From contig NZ_FQTV01000020.1 in the NCBI RefSeq assembly GCF_900128905.1, positions 1 through 64,000 on the forward strand: a stretch of DNA of 64,000 nucleotides, written 5' to 3'. How positions within the stretch are numbered: the first letter of the stretch is position 1; each line of letters begins with the position of its first letter. Below, piece after piece: positions 36,502-45,607 of this stretch. The translations under genes were made by a program, and so were the position numbers. A model generated the notes under the pieces. That model was given only the letters and a program-made list of their open reading frames with translations, was not told the DNA's origin and searched no databases. This DNA is from Bacteroides luti (GTDB lineage: Bacteria; Bacteroidota; Bacteroidia; Bacteroidales; Bacteroidaceae).

Positions 36502-38967
36502 TTATTCTGCTGTTAATTCTACAATCTGTTCCGGTTGTGTCTGAACATCATACTCGTAAGAAGTAGTAAGTTGTGTACCTTTTAAAGGAGCACGTTCGCT
36601 AATCATCGGACGAAGTACTTCCTGTGTTTTAAACAAAGGATTAGTATTTTCGCCCTTAGCTTCTTTCAATCCTGCTAAATGTACATAAGAACGTACACGA
36701 AGATTTCCTCCGATAGTCGATTTGACTTTAGCAGAAACAAGTTTTCCGTCTGCCCATTTCATTTCAACGATTTCAAAACCTCCACGAGTTCTCAGTCCAC
36801 GGATAGTTCCTTTCTTCCATTCACTTGGTAACGATGGAAGCAGTTGAACCGCACCATCATGACTTTGTACAAGCATTTCCGCTATACCGGCTGTACATCC
36901 GAAGTTACCGTCGATCTGGAAAGGTGGATGAGCATCGAACAAGTTTGGATAGGTTCCTCCGCCCTGACCTTTCTGAAATTCAGGACTTACATAAGTTAGC
37001 TGGTTTTTAATTAACTTATAAGCATGATCGCCATCCAGCATACGAGCCCAGAAACAAACTTTCCATCCCATAGACCATCCGGTTGACGGGTCGCCACGTT
37101 GAATCAAGGTATTCTTTGCAGCTTCGAACAATACCGGAGTTCTGTATGCAGAAATCTGATATCCCGGATATAATCCCCAAAGATGAGAGATATGACGGTG
37201 ATGATCTTCCGGATTATCCCAGTCCTGGAACCATTCCTGTAATTGTCCGTGTTGTCCCACCTGCATTGGAGGCAATTTGCGACGCATCGAAGTGATTGTG
37301 TCACAGAATGATTTATCCATGCTTAATATCTGTGCAGCCTCAGCTGTATTAGAGAATAAGTCGGTTACCAGCTGATTATCCATTGTTATTCCGGCAAAAA
37401 GATGCCCTTTTGAATCTTTAATTTTAGGTCCGTTCTCCGGTGAGTTTGAAGGAGTAACCACTAAATATCCGGTATTAGGATCTTTAACCAGGAAATCTAC
37501 AAAGAATTCAGAAGCGCTCTTCATTATAGGATATACCTTCTTTAAGTACTCCTTATCGCCAGAGTAAAGATAGCGATCCCATAAATGCTGACACATCCAT
37601 GCAGCGCCAACCGGCCACAGACCACAGTAAGCATAATCTACAGCACCATTCATGCGCCAAAGGTCAGTATTGTGATGCAACACCCACCCTCTGCAACCAT
37701 ACATTTCACGGGCAGCCTCACGACCATTTTCTGATAATTCCTTAACCATCTGCAAAAGAGGTTCGTGGGTTTCTTTCAGATTGGTCAGCTCTGCCGGCCA
37801 GTAATTCATCTCTGTATTAATGTTGGTTGTATAATTACAATTCCATGCCGGTTTCACTTTACCATTCCATTTACCTTGCAGGTTGGCAGGCTGGCATCCC
37901 GGTTGAGAACAGGAAATCAGTAAGTAACGTCCGAACTGAAAATAAAGCGATATTAAATGAGGATCGTATGAAGTGGCAAACTCTTTGATACGAACATCCA
38001 TTGGTTTGTTCATCTGTTCGGTTTCTCCAAGAGATAGTTCAACACGGTTGAATTGCTTCTTATAAGCAGCTATATGAGCAGCCTTTGCCTTCTCATAATC
38101 TTTCGATGCATTTTTCAGATAAGCAGAATTACGTTGGTATGGATTGCCAGAAACATCTTTGTAGTTTACAAAGTTGGTTGCCATAGAAACATAAAGAGTA
38201 AGCATATTCGCTTTTCTAACCTGAATAACAGAATCGTTTGTGTTTACTTGTCCACCTTTGTTCTTCAACAGCAAATCAGCACAATAATGCACCTTACCCG
38301 GAAAGAAGTTTGAACCGTCAGTAATCCCTTCCAAACGAAGCTTACGACTATCCAAAGCTGAGCGTTTTGGATTCTTCATTGGAGTATTCAGAGACAAATC
38401 GCAACTGATAGCTCCCGGCTTGGAAGCTGTAACCCTAACTATGAGCAATTGATCAACAAAAGAAGCAAACACTTCCTGTTTGTATTCCACTCCGTTTACT
38501 TTGTAACGAGTGGTGGATACGGCATTATCAATATCAAGTTCACGATAGAAATCCGTAACCTTAGCATGATCCGTATAATTGATATTCAGGTTACCTACAG
38601 TCTGGTAAGGCATTTCGTTCCCTACCTTTGATATAACCTTCTCACCAGCCAGGTCCTGAGCCTTATCGTATAAACCGGAGAATATCATCCTACGAATTTC
38701 TGGTAATGCACCCTTGGCATCTTTATTATAATTCTGGTAAGGCGAACCTGCCGAAACTGTTTCTTCATTAATCTGTATAGTTTCCTTTTGCGGATCGCCA
38801 TACACCATACCGGCTATTCGTCCATTACCAACCGGCAATGCTTCTTCCCAAAACTGAGCCGGACGATTATACCAAATCTTATAAGGAGCATGCTGAGCAT
38901 AAGCACCTCCTATACCTACTGAAAGTAATAAAGTTGCTAATAATTTCTTAGCTGTTTTTATTTGCAT
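36502..38967 (-). CDS. GH95 family alpha-L-fucosidase / alpha-L-galactosidase
   Basis: About 821 residues from the Met at 38967, chosen because it directly precedes a signal peptide (KTAKKLLATLLLSVGIGGAYAQ); the frame stays open a further 16 codons. N-terminal beta-sandwich domain (RPAQFWEEALPVGNGRIAGMVYG), then an (alpha/alpha)6 barrel with LQGKWNGKVKPAWNCNY and TNINTEMNYWPAE (conserved Asn pair), TPSNSPENGP (general acid Glu) and FQIDGNFGCTAGIAEM (conserved Asp). Inverting removal of alpha-1,2-L-fucose, or of L-galactose in plant-specialised members. With GH28 and CE7, a plant cell-wall side chain is more likely than host mucin, but this is inference. Confidence 0.92.
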   Translation of the reverse strand: MQIKTAKKLLATLLLSVGIGGAYAQHAPYKIWYNRPAQFWEEALPVGNGRIAGMVYGDPQKETIQINEETVSAGSPYQNYNKDAKGALPEIRRMIFSGLYDKAQDLAGEKVISKVGNEMPYQTVGNLNINYTDHAKVTDFYRELDIDNAVSTTRYKVNGVEYKQEVFASFVDQLLIVRVTASKPGAISCDLSLNTPMKNPKRSALDSRKLRLEGITDGSNFFPGKVHYCADLLLKNKGGQVNTNDSVIQVRKANMLTLYVSMATNFVNYKDVSGNPYQRNSAYLKNASKDYEKAKAAHIAAYKKQFNRVELSLGETEQMNKPMDVRIKEFATSYDPHLISLYFQFGRYLLISCSQPGCQPANLQGKWNGKVKPAWNCNYTTNINTEMNYWPAELTNLKETHEPLLQMVKELSENGREAAREMYGCRGWVLHHNTDLWRMNGAVDYAYCGLWPVGAAWMCQHLWDRYLYSGDKEYLKKVYPIMKSASEFFVDFLVKDPNTGYLVVTPSNSPENGPKIKDSKGHLFAGITMDNQLVTDLFSNTAEAAQILSMDKSFCDTITSMRRKLPPMQVGQHGQLQEWFQDWDNPEDHHRHISHLWGLYPGYQISAYRTPVLFEAAKNTLIQRGDPSTGWSMGWKVCFWARMLDGDHAYKLIKNQLTYVSPEFQKGQGGGTYPNLFDAHPPFQIDGNFGCTAGIAEMLVQSHDGAVQLLPSLPSEWKKGTIRGLRTRGGFEIVEMKWADGKLVSAKVKSTIGGNLRVRSYVHLAGLKEAKGENTNPLFKTQEVLRPMISERAPLKGTQLTTSYEYDVQTQPEQIVELTAE

Positions 38968-38987
38968 AGCATTAATTTTTAGTTGCA

Positions 38988-38995
38988 CAAAAATA
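38988..38995 (-). promoter_or_regulatory. -7 box of the GH95-GH28 operon
   Basis: Minus-strand TATTTTTG matches TAnnTTTG, giving a start near 38981 and a short leader of about 14 bases. No convincing -33 box, as expected for a promoter that needs the HTCS regulator encoded immediately upstream. Confidence 0.45.
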
Positions 38996-39096
38996 TGACT
39001 CCGCAATAAAAACAAGTTGTAATATTGGTGCTTTTACTTATCTTTTCTGACTTTACATAGTAACCGGACTATTTTTCAATTCACAAAACAGCCTTT

Positions 39097-42000
39097 TTAC
39101 TTTTTACGGGTCATATATTCTTTGGGAGTGCAATTCATAGCCTCCTTAAACACTCTGCTAAAATATTGAGGAGTTGTAAAGCCACTCATATATGCAACTT
39201 CCGAAACATTATAAGTCTCTTGCTCCAATAGCTGGATGGCCCTCTTTAAACGCATATTCTTAACAAAATCTACCGGAGAAACACCCATGAGAGATTTCAC
39301 TTTACGATAAAAAACCGTTCTGCTCATTCTCATAGCATCAGCTAAATCGTCTATTCTGAAGTCTGGATTCTGGATATTATCTTCTACGCTCTGAACTATA
39401 TTCTTGATAAAATCATCATCAAAATGAGTTAGCTGGGGCGTTGAAGGAGTTATCCGATCAAGAGTAACGGTTTCTTTCGCGGTTTTTGTTTTATTAGATG
39501 TATAAAAATCATAAAGCAACTGTCGCTGTTTCAACAGTGAATCTATTTTTGCTTTCAGATAAGTAGCACTGAAAGGTTTCGTCATATAATCGTCGGCACC
39601 ATATTCCAATCCATGAATCTGATCGTTCAAAGACGACTTGGCAGATAATAGAATAACAGGAATATGACAGATATTGCTATCATTCTTCACAGCCTTCAGA
39701 TATTCAATACCATCCATTTCGGGCATCATAATATCGCTTACTACTATATCAGGAATCTCAGCATGAGTAATATCCAGTCCTTCTTTGCCGTTCACCGCTT
39801 CAAGCACTACATAGTCCTTACTCAGAACATTAGAAATAAAATGGCGCAACTCATCATTATCTTCAATAATCAGAATCCGGATTTCTTTTTCTTCGGGAAC
39901 TGTGTCAGTTATAATCTCTTCTTCCTTTTGTATTTCGCTCTTTCCGCTGTCGCTCAAAATAAATTCTGCATTTGCATCATCTTTAAAAGCCTCATAACTG
40001 CCGGGAAGTTTCACAGAAAAAAGACTTCCTTCACCAAGTTTACTTTCAACCTTGATGGTTCCATGCAATAAGTTCAGCAGTTCTTTAACCAGAGAAAGTC
40101 CTATACCGGTTGAAATACTTGGATCGGAATCATTTAAAGTCTCAAAACGAGCAAACAGTTGATTTATCTTCTGAGTATTTATACCGCGTCCTTCATCTTT
40201 TACACTGAAATACAATACATTCTTTTCACCGGAAACAGAAAGCGTTATGCTTTTCTCATTGGAAGTATATTTAAATGCATTAGACAACAGGTTAAAGAGA
40301 ATCTTCTCTAACTTATCAACATCGGTATATATAACAATTGATTCAACATCGCAACTAAGTTTGAAATCAATGTTTCGTGTATGAGCCATAGGCTGAAAGT
40401 TCTCAAAAATCTTTTTTATCAGCGGAACAACATCTACCTGTTCCACATAAACTTTCATTTTCTCATTCTGAATTTTACGGAAATCGAGTATCTGATTAAT
40501 CAGCCTAAGCATTCTCTCCGTATTTCGTTTGGCAACCTGCATATTTTCCATTCCTTCCTCTGTGAGCTTTTCGTTGCTGATAACTTCTTCTATCGGACTG
40601 GCAATAAGCGTTAAAGGAGTGCGAAGTTCGTGAGAAATATCGGTAAAGAAACGCAGTTTCAGGTTAGTGAGCTGTTGTTCAAAATCTACCCGGCGTTTCA
40701 AGTTAGTCATTCGCATAACAAAATAGCCAACCAACAACAATACTGCAATGGCTAATATTATATACAATATAATAGCCCAGACAGTTTCTCCGAAAGTAGG
40801 TTTTATATGAATAGGTAAAGAAGTAACGTTATCAACCCATACTCCATCTGCATTTGTTGATTTTACCTGGAAAACATAATCACCGGCAGGCACGTTTACC
40901 AGACTAGCCGAGCGATTGTTTCCCAATACAATCCAATGATCATTCAGCCCCTTAATGCGATAAGCATACTTAATGGCATGTGAATCTACATAATCTAACG
41001 CTGCGAAAGTTATTGTAAAGTTGCGTTCTTTAGCTCCCAGTATTTGTGCCTCGTTACTGCAAATATCCTGTCGGCGTGAGGCATTATTGAGGTAGATATC
41101 CAGATGTGAAAATACAATGGGAGGAACATAACTACTTTTATGAACACCTTGAGGAGATATGCACAACACACCATACATTGAACCAAAGGCCAGCTTTCCC
41201 GACGAACAAAGCAATGGTTTGGCTTCGGACATCTGCACCTGATCACTATATTCCTCCAGCAGGTTCATCCGAGCATCAAACTTTAGCAGTTTATTTTCGG
41301 AAACAACCCAGATATTTCCTTTCAAATCTTCTATGGTTGAAAGCGACAAATCAGAAACTTGCCCGTTTGTTGCATTGTAATGCTTAAACTCAAGATTCTC
41401 TGACAGAAAACTTTTACTTTGCAATAAGCTGACTCCTCCACTTAATGTTGTGAGAAATAATTTTCCACTTCGGGTCTGAGAGATGTTCATAACATCGTTA
41501 TTGCTCAGACTTGAATAACGCTCACCACATATATTGTGATAAAAACGTATAGTCTCGGGCCGTGAAAAGTTTAACGAGAAAGAAAGTAGTCCACCTGTAG
41601 TACCAATCAAAAGCTCTTTATCTTTTGTTTCGTACAGACAACGTACTCTGTCACACAGATGATTTGGATAATTATTGAGGATATTTCCGGAATGAATAAA
41701 ACGCAATTTTCCGTTACCCTGAATATTATTAATCAAATTAATACCTCCACCGTAAGTACCAATCCACATTCGCCCTCTGTAATCCTGAATAATTGAATAT
41801 ATAGCATTGGAAGAAATACTAAATTTATCATTCTTATCAGGTAAGAAGCGAGTAATCTGGTAGCTTTTATCTCCTTTGGGGCGAAGCAGGAAAAGTCCCT
41901 CTTCCCTTGTACCTATCCAAATATTATTTCCCCTATCTTCATAGATGCAATACACATCTGTTTTATAAAATCTAGTTGAATGATCAGGTGATATTTCTCC

Positions 42001-43398
42001 TTCTTTTGATAAATTTCCTATCCAGCGATTATTCGAATCATACAAAGAAACAATACCATCTTGTCCCTTATTATTACGTTTCCATCCAATCCAAAGACGT
42101 TTTTTACGGTCTTCCATAATGGCACGACCAACACTCTTGCTATATTCGTTAGAAAGATAATCGAAACTCTTCTGGCGGAATGAGATATTATCAAAGCCAT
42201 TCCCATCTGCATACCATATATTCTTATGCTTGTCTATAAAATAGCTGGATACCTGAATTGAAGTAAGAGACTTAACTCCAAAATCAGTTACGTATGCCTG
42301 CTCTAAACGTCGCGTTTCTTTGTTATAAAAACATAGTTCACCATCTGAAGGCTTTATCCATACGGTACCAAATTCATCTCCATGTATAAAAGGCCGTTGA
42401 ATATCTCCGGGTAACTCTTTATACTTAGGATAATCAAGTAAATCAATCTTTCCTGTCTGATAATCCAGACGAATAGCTTTACCAATATTACTTAGCAACC
42501 ATATTATGCCAGATCTATCCTGAAAGAAATTAGATCTAATGTCTATTGGTACATTAAATGGCTTAAAGTTCTTTTTCCGCAGATCATAGATGATGACTCC
42601 AAATTCCTGAAGAATTGCAATTTTATTATCATTAAGTTTCTCCAGACCACGAATCACAGCGATTGGCTTTTGTGGCGCACAAGGCAGCACATTCTTACTA
42701 ATCTTGTCATACCTTGCAAAGAATCCTTTTGAAGTTGCCAAATAGATACCCGCAGATGTTTCTACCATGAATTGAAAAGGCATCTGGTTTGCAATCTTTT
42801 TCTTTCCAACAATCATTGTCCCGTTATTGGTCAATATCCATTCGTCTCCATCTTTATCCTGCAATATATTGTAGATAACATCTCCCAAATTACCACGGTT
42901 TGTATACAACTGAACAGCATCGGAGGAAGGGAATTTCTTTTCATCAATACGATATAATTCTTTTTGAGTTCCTATAACCCAGGAAATTCCATTATTTAAA
43001 ACATGCACATTTGAAATAGAGTTGATGAGATTTTTGGAGTAAGAAGTGATATCTTCAAATTTATTTTGGTGAGTATTGAACAGATACAACCTATTATCGT
43101 AGGTAAGACACCATATATTATTTAATGAAGTCTTTATAATTTTTATAAATCGATGATTCGCTATGCGAACTGAACTGTTGGGGTAAGTTTTAAAATTACG
43201 AAACATATACCCGTCAAAACGTTCCAGTCCATTCCATGTAGCCATCCAGATATAACCATTATCATCCTGTATGAAGTTCTGAATATTCTTTTGAGACAAT
43301 CCATCCTGCACAGAGTAATGCTTAACATTTAGCAAGCTCTGACCATAAAGAGCCACAGAGAAAAGAGATAGAAATATAAAAAGAAGATGTTTCTTCAT
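39097..43398 (-). CDS. Hybrid two-component system regulator (HTCS)
   Basis: 1433 residues, one-protein sensor-to-DNA regulator. Signal peptide (about 1-19); periplasmic sensor of two beta-propellers made of Reg_prop repeats (DDNGYIWMATWNGLERFDG, DYRGRMWIGTYGGGINLI); Y_Y_Y domain (about 790-860); one membrane helix (about 872-895); histidine kinase with phospho-acceptor His about 923 in DISHELRTP; ATPase part (NLLSNAFKY, DEGRG, GIGLS); receiver about 1173-1290 with Asp in VVSDIMMPEMDG; AraC-type DNA-binding domain (about 1339-1433). It probably binds an oligosaccharide in the periplasm and activates the GH95-GH28-CE7 genes downstream. Separated from the xylan locus by a strong terminator. Confidence 0.95.
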   Translation of the reverse strand: MKKHLLFIFLSLFSVALYGQSLLNVKHYSVQDGLSQKNIQNFIQDDNGYIWMATWNGLERFDGYMFRNFKTYPNSSVRIANHRFIKIIKTSLNNIWCLTYDNRLYLFNTHQNKFEDITSYSKNLINSISNVHVLNNGISWVIGTQKELYRIDEKKFPSSDAVQLYTNRGNLGDVIYNILQDKDGDEWILTNNGTMIVGKKKIANQMPFQFMVETSAGIYLATSKGFFARYDKISKNVLPCAPQKPIAVIRGLEKLNDNKIAILQEFGVIIYDLRKKNFKPFNVPIDIRSNFFQDRSGIIWLLSNIGKAIRLDYQTGKIDLLDYPKYKELPGDIQRPFIHGDEFGTVWIKPSDGELCFYNKETRRLEQAYVTDFGVKSLTSIQVSSYFIDKHKNIWYADGNGFDNISFRQKSFDYLSNEYSKSVGRAIMEDRKKRLWIGWKRNNKGQDGIVSLYDSNNRWIGNLSKEGEISPDHSTRFYKTDVYCIYEDRGNNIWIGTREEGLFLLRPKGDKSYQITRFLPDKNDKFSISSNAIYSIIQDYRGRMWIGTYGGGINLINNIQGNGKLRFIHSGNILNNYPNHLCDRVRCLYETKDKELLIGTTGGLLSFSLNFSRPETIRFYHNICGERYSSLSNNDVMNISQTRSGKLFLTTLSGGVSLLQSKSFLSENLEFKHYNATNGQVSDLSLSTIEDLKGNIWVVSENKLLKFDARMNLLEEYSDQVQMSEAKPLLCSSGKLAFGSMYGVLCISPQGVHKSSYVPPIVFSHLDIYLNNASRRQDICSNEAQILGAKERNFTITFAALDYVDSHAIKYAYRIKGLNDHWIVLGNNRSASLVNVPAGDYVFQVKSTNADGVWVDNVTSLPIHIKPTFGETVWAIILYIILAIAVLLLVGYFVMRMTNLKRRVDFEQQLTNLKLRFFTDISHELRTPLTLIASPIEEVISNEKLTEEGMENMQVAKRNTERMLRLINQILDFRKIQNEKMKVYVEQVDVVPLIKKIFENFQPMAHTRNIDFKLSCDVESIVIYTDVDKLEKILFNLLSNAFKYTSNEKSITLSVSGEKNVLYFSVKDEGRGINTQKINQLFARFETLNDSDPSISTGIGLSLVKELLNLLHGTIKVESKLGEGSLFSVKLPGSYEAFKDDANAEFILSDSGKSEIQKEEEIITDTVPEEKEIRILIIEDNDELRHFISNVLSKDYVVLEAVNGKEGLDITHAEIPDIVVSDIMMPEMDGIEYLKAVKNDSNICHIPVILLSAKSSLNDQIHGLEYGADDYMTKPFSATYLKAKIDSLLKQRQLLYDFYTSNKTKTAKETVTLDRITPSTPQLTHFDDDFIKNIVQSVEDNIQNPDFRIDDLADAMRMSRTVFYRKVKSLMGVSPVDFVKNMRLKRAIQLLEQETYNVSEVAYMSGFTTPQYFSRVFKEAMNCTPKEYMTRKK

Positions 43399-43516
43399 GG
43401 TATTTAGTTTTTCAATATCACAAATATCGGAAAAATAAGTAACATGCCATCTTTTAGATTAGATATTGCAATCAATAGACCAGATTTTATAAAAAGAAAA
43501 ACAGAATAAACTATTT

Positions 43517-43566
43517 ATAAAAAGAAAATCTCAGCAAGAATAGCCTTACTGAGATTTTCTTTTTAT
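43517..43566. terminator. Strong bidirectional intrinsic terminator
   Basis: The 18-bp arms ATAAAAAGAAAATCTCAG (43517-43534) and CTGAGATTTTCTTTTTAT (43549-43566) are perfect complements, giving a T run in both directions. It ends the minus-strand uronate/xylan operon just after the SDR gene and insulates the HTCS that follows. Confidence 0.92.
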
Positions 43567-43582
43567 AAGAATATGTATACTA

Positions 43583-44395
43583 TTATACTCCGCTGAAGGA
43601 ACTGAATCCACCATCAATAGGCAGAACCACGCCTGTTATAAAGCTGGCAGCATCACTGCAAAGGAACTGAACAGCACCGTTGAGTTCTTTGATATCGCCA
43701 AAGCGTTTCATAGGAGTTTTTGCAAGTACTTTCTTGCTGCGTTCGGTCAGTGAACCATCAGGATTGATAAGAACTGCTCTATTCTGATTACCGATAAAGA
43801 AGCCAGGAGCAATAGCATTTACCCTGATCTTTTCGCTAAACTTTGTAGCCATTTCCATTGCCAGCCATTTGGTAAAGATCTCAATGCCGCTCTTTGCGAT
43901 AGAATATCCAGGAACGCGGGTTAATGCAGCAAAAGTAGCCATTGAAGATACGTTGATAATGCTTCCGTATCCCTGTTTAGACATTACTTCACCGAAAACC
44001 AGACAAGGATAAATAGAACCATTGAGGTTTAAATCTACCACCTTGTTCATATCTTCAACTTTCATGTCGAATATGCTCTTGTCGTCACTGATTGTTCCGC
44101 CCGGAATATTTCCTCCGGCTGCATTTACAAGAATATCAATTTTACCCCATAGATTGAGGATTTCTTCTTTTACCTTTTTAACCTGCTCTATATCGAGTAC
44201 ATTGCAGGCAGCACCTTTTACTTCTCCTAATGAAGAGAACTCTTCCAATACTTTATCTACATTTTCCTGGTGACCACCAATAATAAACACTTTTACGCCT
44301 GCTTCCAATAAGCTGCGTGATATATTACTGCCCAATACACCTGAACCTCCGGTTACGATAGCTACTTTTCCAGCTATATTAAATAATTCGTTCAT
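43583..44395 (-). CDS. SDR-family D-mannonate oxidoreductase (fructuronate reductase role)
   Basis: 270 residues, classical short-chain dehydrogenase: Rossmann nucleotide motif VTGGSGVLGSNIS (about 15-27), NAAGG, catalytic Ser in INVSSMA and Tyr-x3-Lys in YSIAKSG, and a closing GGF tail. The extra loop GGNIPGGTISDDKSIFD is typical of the SDR mannonate oxidoreductases found next to uxuA in Bacteroidetes. It interconverts D-fructuronate and D-mannonate with NAD(P)H, replacing the unrelated UxuB. Begins 23 bp after uxuA; cytoplasmic. Confidence 0.88.
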   Translation of the reverse strand: MNELFNIAGKVAIVTGGSGVLGSNISRSLLEAGVKVFIIGGHQENVDKVLEEFSSLGEVKGAACNVLDIEQVKKVKEEILNLWGKIDILVNAAGGNIPGGTISDDKSIFDMKVEDMNKVVDLNLNGSIYPCLVFGEVMSKQGYGSIINVSSMATFAALTRVPGYSIAKSGIEIFTKWLAMEMATKFSEKIRVNAIAPGFFIGNQNRAVLINPDGSLTERSKKVLAKTPMKRFGDIKELNGAVQFLCSDAASFITGVVLPIDGGFSSFSGV

Positions 44396-44418
44396 ACTGA
44401 CTAATATTATTTTATATT

Positions 44419-45597
44419 CTAATACTTATTCATTAATTCATCTCTCACAGTTGCCATAATTCCGTCAACCTGAGCAAGTGCAAACATACGTCCGTGGAAA
44501 GAATATCCCGGATTGTAGCCTTTGTCACCATCGTCAAGCATCAGTCGGCCATGGTCTACACGCATAGGCAAACCCGGATTCTCCTTTTCGAAGATTCGAA
44601 CTAGCTCAATAACATGTCCACGTCCGGTAAGGTGAGACGATTCCATAAAGTTTCCTTCGGGGGTTGCTTCCGTGCTTCGCAAATGTACAAAATGAGTGCG
44701 GGAAGCAAATTTCCTTGCCAATGCAGGCACATCGTTATGTAGTCCGGCACTTAAGGATCCGGCACAGAAAGTAAGTCCGTTATGAGGATTGTTCACCGCA
44801 TTGAGGAACCATTCTATATCTGCCCCTCCTGTAACAATACGTGGCAAGCCAAGCATCTGGAAAGGAGGATCATCTGGGTGCACACACATGTTTATTCCAT
44901 ATTCATCGCACACCGGCATAATCTGTTCCAGGAAATATACCATATTGGCACGAAGCATATCCCTGTCTATACCATCATACAAAGCCAGTAAGCGTTTAAA
45001 GATAGCAACCGGATTCTGATCGCCTTCTTTAATGTTTCCGTTTACAAATCCCTGAGTCTTTACAATGATGGTGTTAATTAAATCGTCCTTCTCTGCTTCG
45101 GTAATGGTTTTATCCAGTTCATTCACCTTTGCCAATTCTTCCGCTGTATAATCATTTTCTGCACCTTCTCGTTTCAGAATATTACAGTCAAAGTATGCAA
45201 AGCGAATCTTATCGAAATAAAGTGAACTGGTTCCGTCGGCCCATGGGTGTTCAAGATCTGTACGAATCCAGTCTATTACCGGCATAAAGTTGTAGCATAC
45301 AGTCTTTACCCCTGCTTTTCCCAGATTAGCCAGACTCACTTTGTAGTTGGCAATAAGCTGATCTCTGTCTGCTCCGGCATATTTAATGCTTTCGCTTACC
45401 GGCAGACTCTCCACAACCGACCAGCGAAGGCCTGCTGCTTCAATATAATTTTTAAGTTCATTGATCGCTTCGAGTGTCCAAATTTCACCATTCGGAATAT
45501 TGTGCAAGGCGGTTACTATGCCTTCCACACCAATTTGTCTAAGCATGGCCAGCGTAATCTTATCGTTTTTGCCGAACCATCTCCAGGTTTTTTCCAT
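44419..45597 (-). CDS. uxuA: Mannonate dehydratase
   Basis: 392 residues, the usual UxuA length. The start MEKTWRWFGKNDKITLAMLRQIGVEGIVTALH and later segments CVHPDDPPFQMLGLPRIV, FCAGSLSAGLHND and MRVDHGRLM are hallmarks of the metal-dependent (beta/alpha)8 enzyme. It dehydrates D-mannonate to 2-keto-3-deoxy-D-gluconate. Its place between GH67 and the mannonate oxidoreductase ties it to glucuronic acid cut from glucuronoxylan. The isomerase UxaC and the KDG kinase and aldolase are not in this window. Confidence 0.96.
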   Translation of the reverse strand: MEKTWRWFGKNDKITLAMLRQIGVEGIVTALHNIPNGEIWTLEAINELKNYIEAAGLRWSVVESLPVSESIKYAGADRDQLIANYKVSLANLGKAGVKTVCYNFMPVIDWIRTDLEHPWADGTSSLYFDKIRFAYFDCNILKREGAENDYTAEELAKVNELDKTITEAEKDDLINTIIVKTQGFVNGNIKEGDQNPVAIFKRLLALYDGIDRDMLRANMVYFLEQIMPVCDEYGINMCVHPDDPPFQMLGLPRIVTGGADIEWFLNAVNNPHNGLTFCAGSLSAGLHNDVPALARKFASRTHFVHLRSTEATPEGNFMESSHLTGRGHVIELVRIFEKENPGLPMRVDHGRLMLDDGDKGYNPGYSFHGRMFALAQVDGIMATVRDELMNKY

Positions 45598-45607
45598 TCT
45601 TATAATT

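Noticed and set aside
39030..39060. TTTAC pair about 19-20 bp apart upstream of GH95 as an HTCS operator
   Set aside because: Only five matching bases and no third copy; spacing not exact, so not distinguishable from chance.
39664..40071. Open frame opposite the HTCS kinase region
   Set aside because: Antisense shadow of a conserved gene without promoter or family match.
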